Source: an uncultured Ruminiclostridium sp.
Lineage (GTDB): Bacteria > Bacillota > Clostridia > Oscillospirales > Ruminococcaceae
Assembly (NCBI GenBank): GCA_934462775.1
Contig: CAKSIR010000058.1
Coordinates: 1-13,145, forward strand
DNA length: 13,145 nt
Direction of reading: 5' to 3'
Of the stretch, positions 13,116 through 13,145 are shown in pieces. Below the pieces are notes generated by a model. It was not told where the DNA came from, did not search any database, and saw only the letters and a program-made list of their open reading frames with translations. The translations under genes and the position numbers were made by a program. Position 1 is the first letter of the stretch. Every line of letters begins with the position of its first letter.

Positions 13116-13145
13116 ACACCCCTGCAAAACTTGGTACTATTGCGC

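Overview
The window is about 13 kb of moderate-GC, low-GC-Firmicute-type DNA. Gene content, strong Shine-Dalgarno sites, tight operon packing and consensus sigma-A promoters point to a member of the Clostridia. An Oscillospiraceae/Ruminococcaceae-type gut or rumen bacterium is my best guess, inferred from protein style and gene order rather than from a database match. Most of the coding content is housekeeping; I see no phage, transposase, CRISPR array or defence system.

Layout. (1) Positions 1-461 carry no protein gene. They hold one copy of a structured 70-bp repeat, a terminator hairpin, a candidate unidentified small RNA (about 197-361) with its own -10 box and a good intrinsic terminator, and then a perfect TTGACA-17-TATAAT promoter. 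(2) Positions 462-6437 are a six-gene plus-strand operon: alpha/beta hydrolase, membrane-anchored MurF-like ligase, D-Ala-D-Ala ligase, an uncharacterised 71-residue protein, an RluD/RluC-type pseudouridine synthase, and an ApgM-family phosphoglycerate mutase-like enzyme. Genes are 0-10 nt apart or overlap, and the operon ends at a strong hairpin. (3) Positions 6473-8565 are accessory: a minus-strand polytopic membrane protein, a divergent plus-strand pair (ferritin-like four-helix protein plus a 57-residue protein), and a convergent minus-strand single-pass membrane protein. (4) Positions 8566-8774 are a divergent promoter region with two inverted repeats. (5) Positions 8775-12982 are a second plus-strand operon: DegV/FakB-type fatty-acid-binding protein, UvrC, RsmD, CoaD and a coiled-coil protein. 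(6) Positions 12983-13145 hold a row of hairpins and a second, inverted copy of the 70-bp repeat.

How the genes fit together. In the first operon MurF and Ddl form consecutive steps of peptidoglycan precursor synthesis: Ddl makes D-Ala-D-Ala and MurF adds it to UDP-MurNAc-tripeptide. The hydrolase and the 71-residue protein are co-transcribed with them, with unknown roles. The second operon mixes DNA repair (UvrC), ribosome modification (RsmD) and coenzyme A synthesis (CoaD); the rsmD-coaD order with a coiled-coil protein behind it is a familiar Firmicute arrangement.

The points most worth a second look are the near-identical inverted repeat copies bracketing the window (66/70 identical, 45 nt perfect), the unidentified small RNA with mutually exclusive hairpins and a CCUCCC motif, the paired palindromes in the degV promoter region, and the two small overlapping genes.
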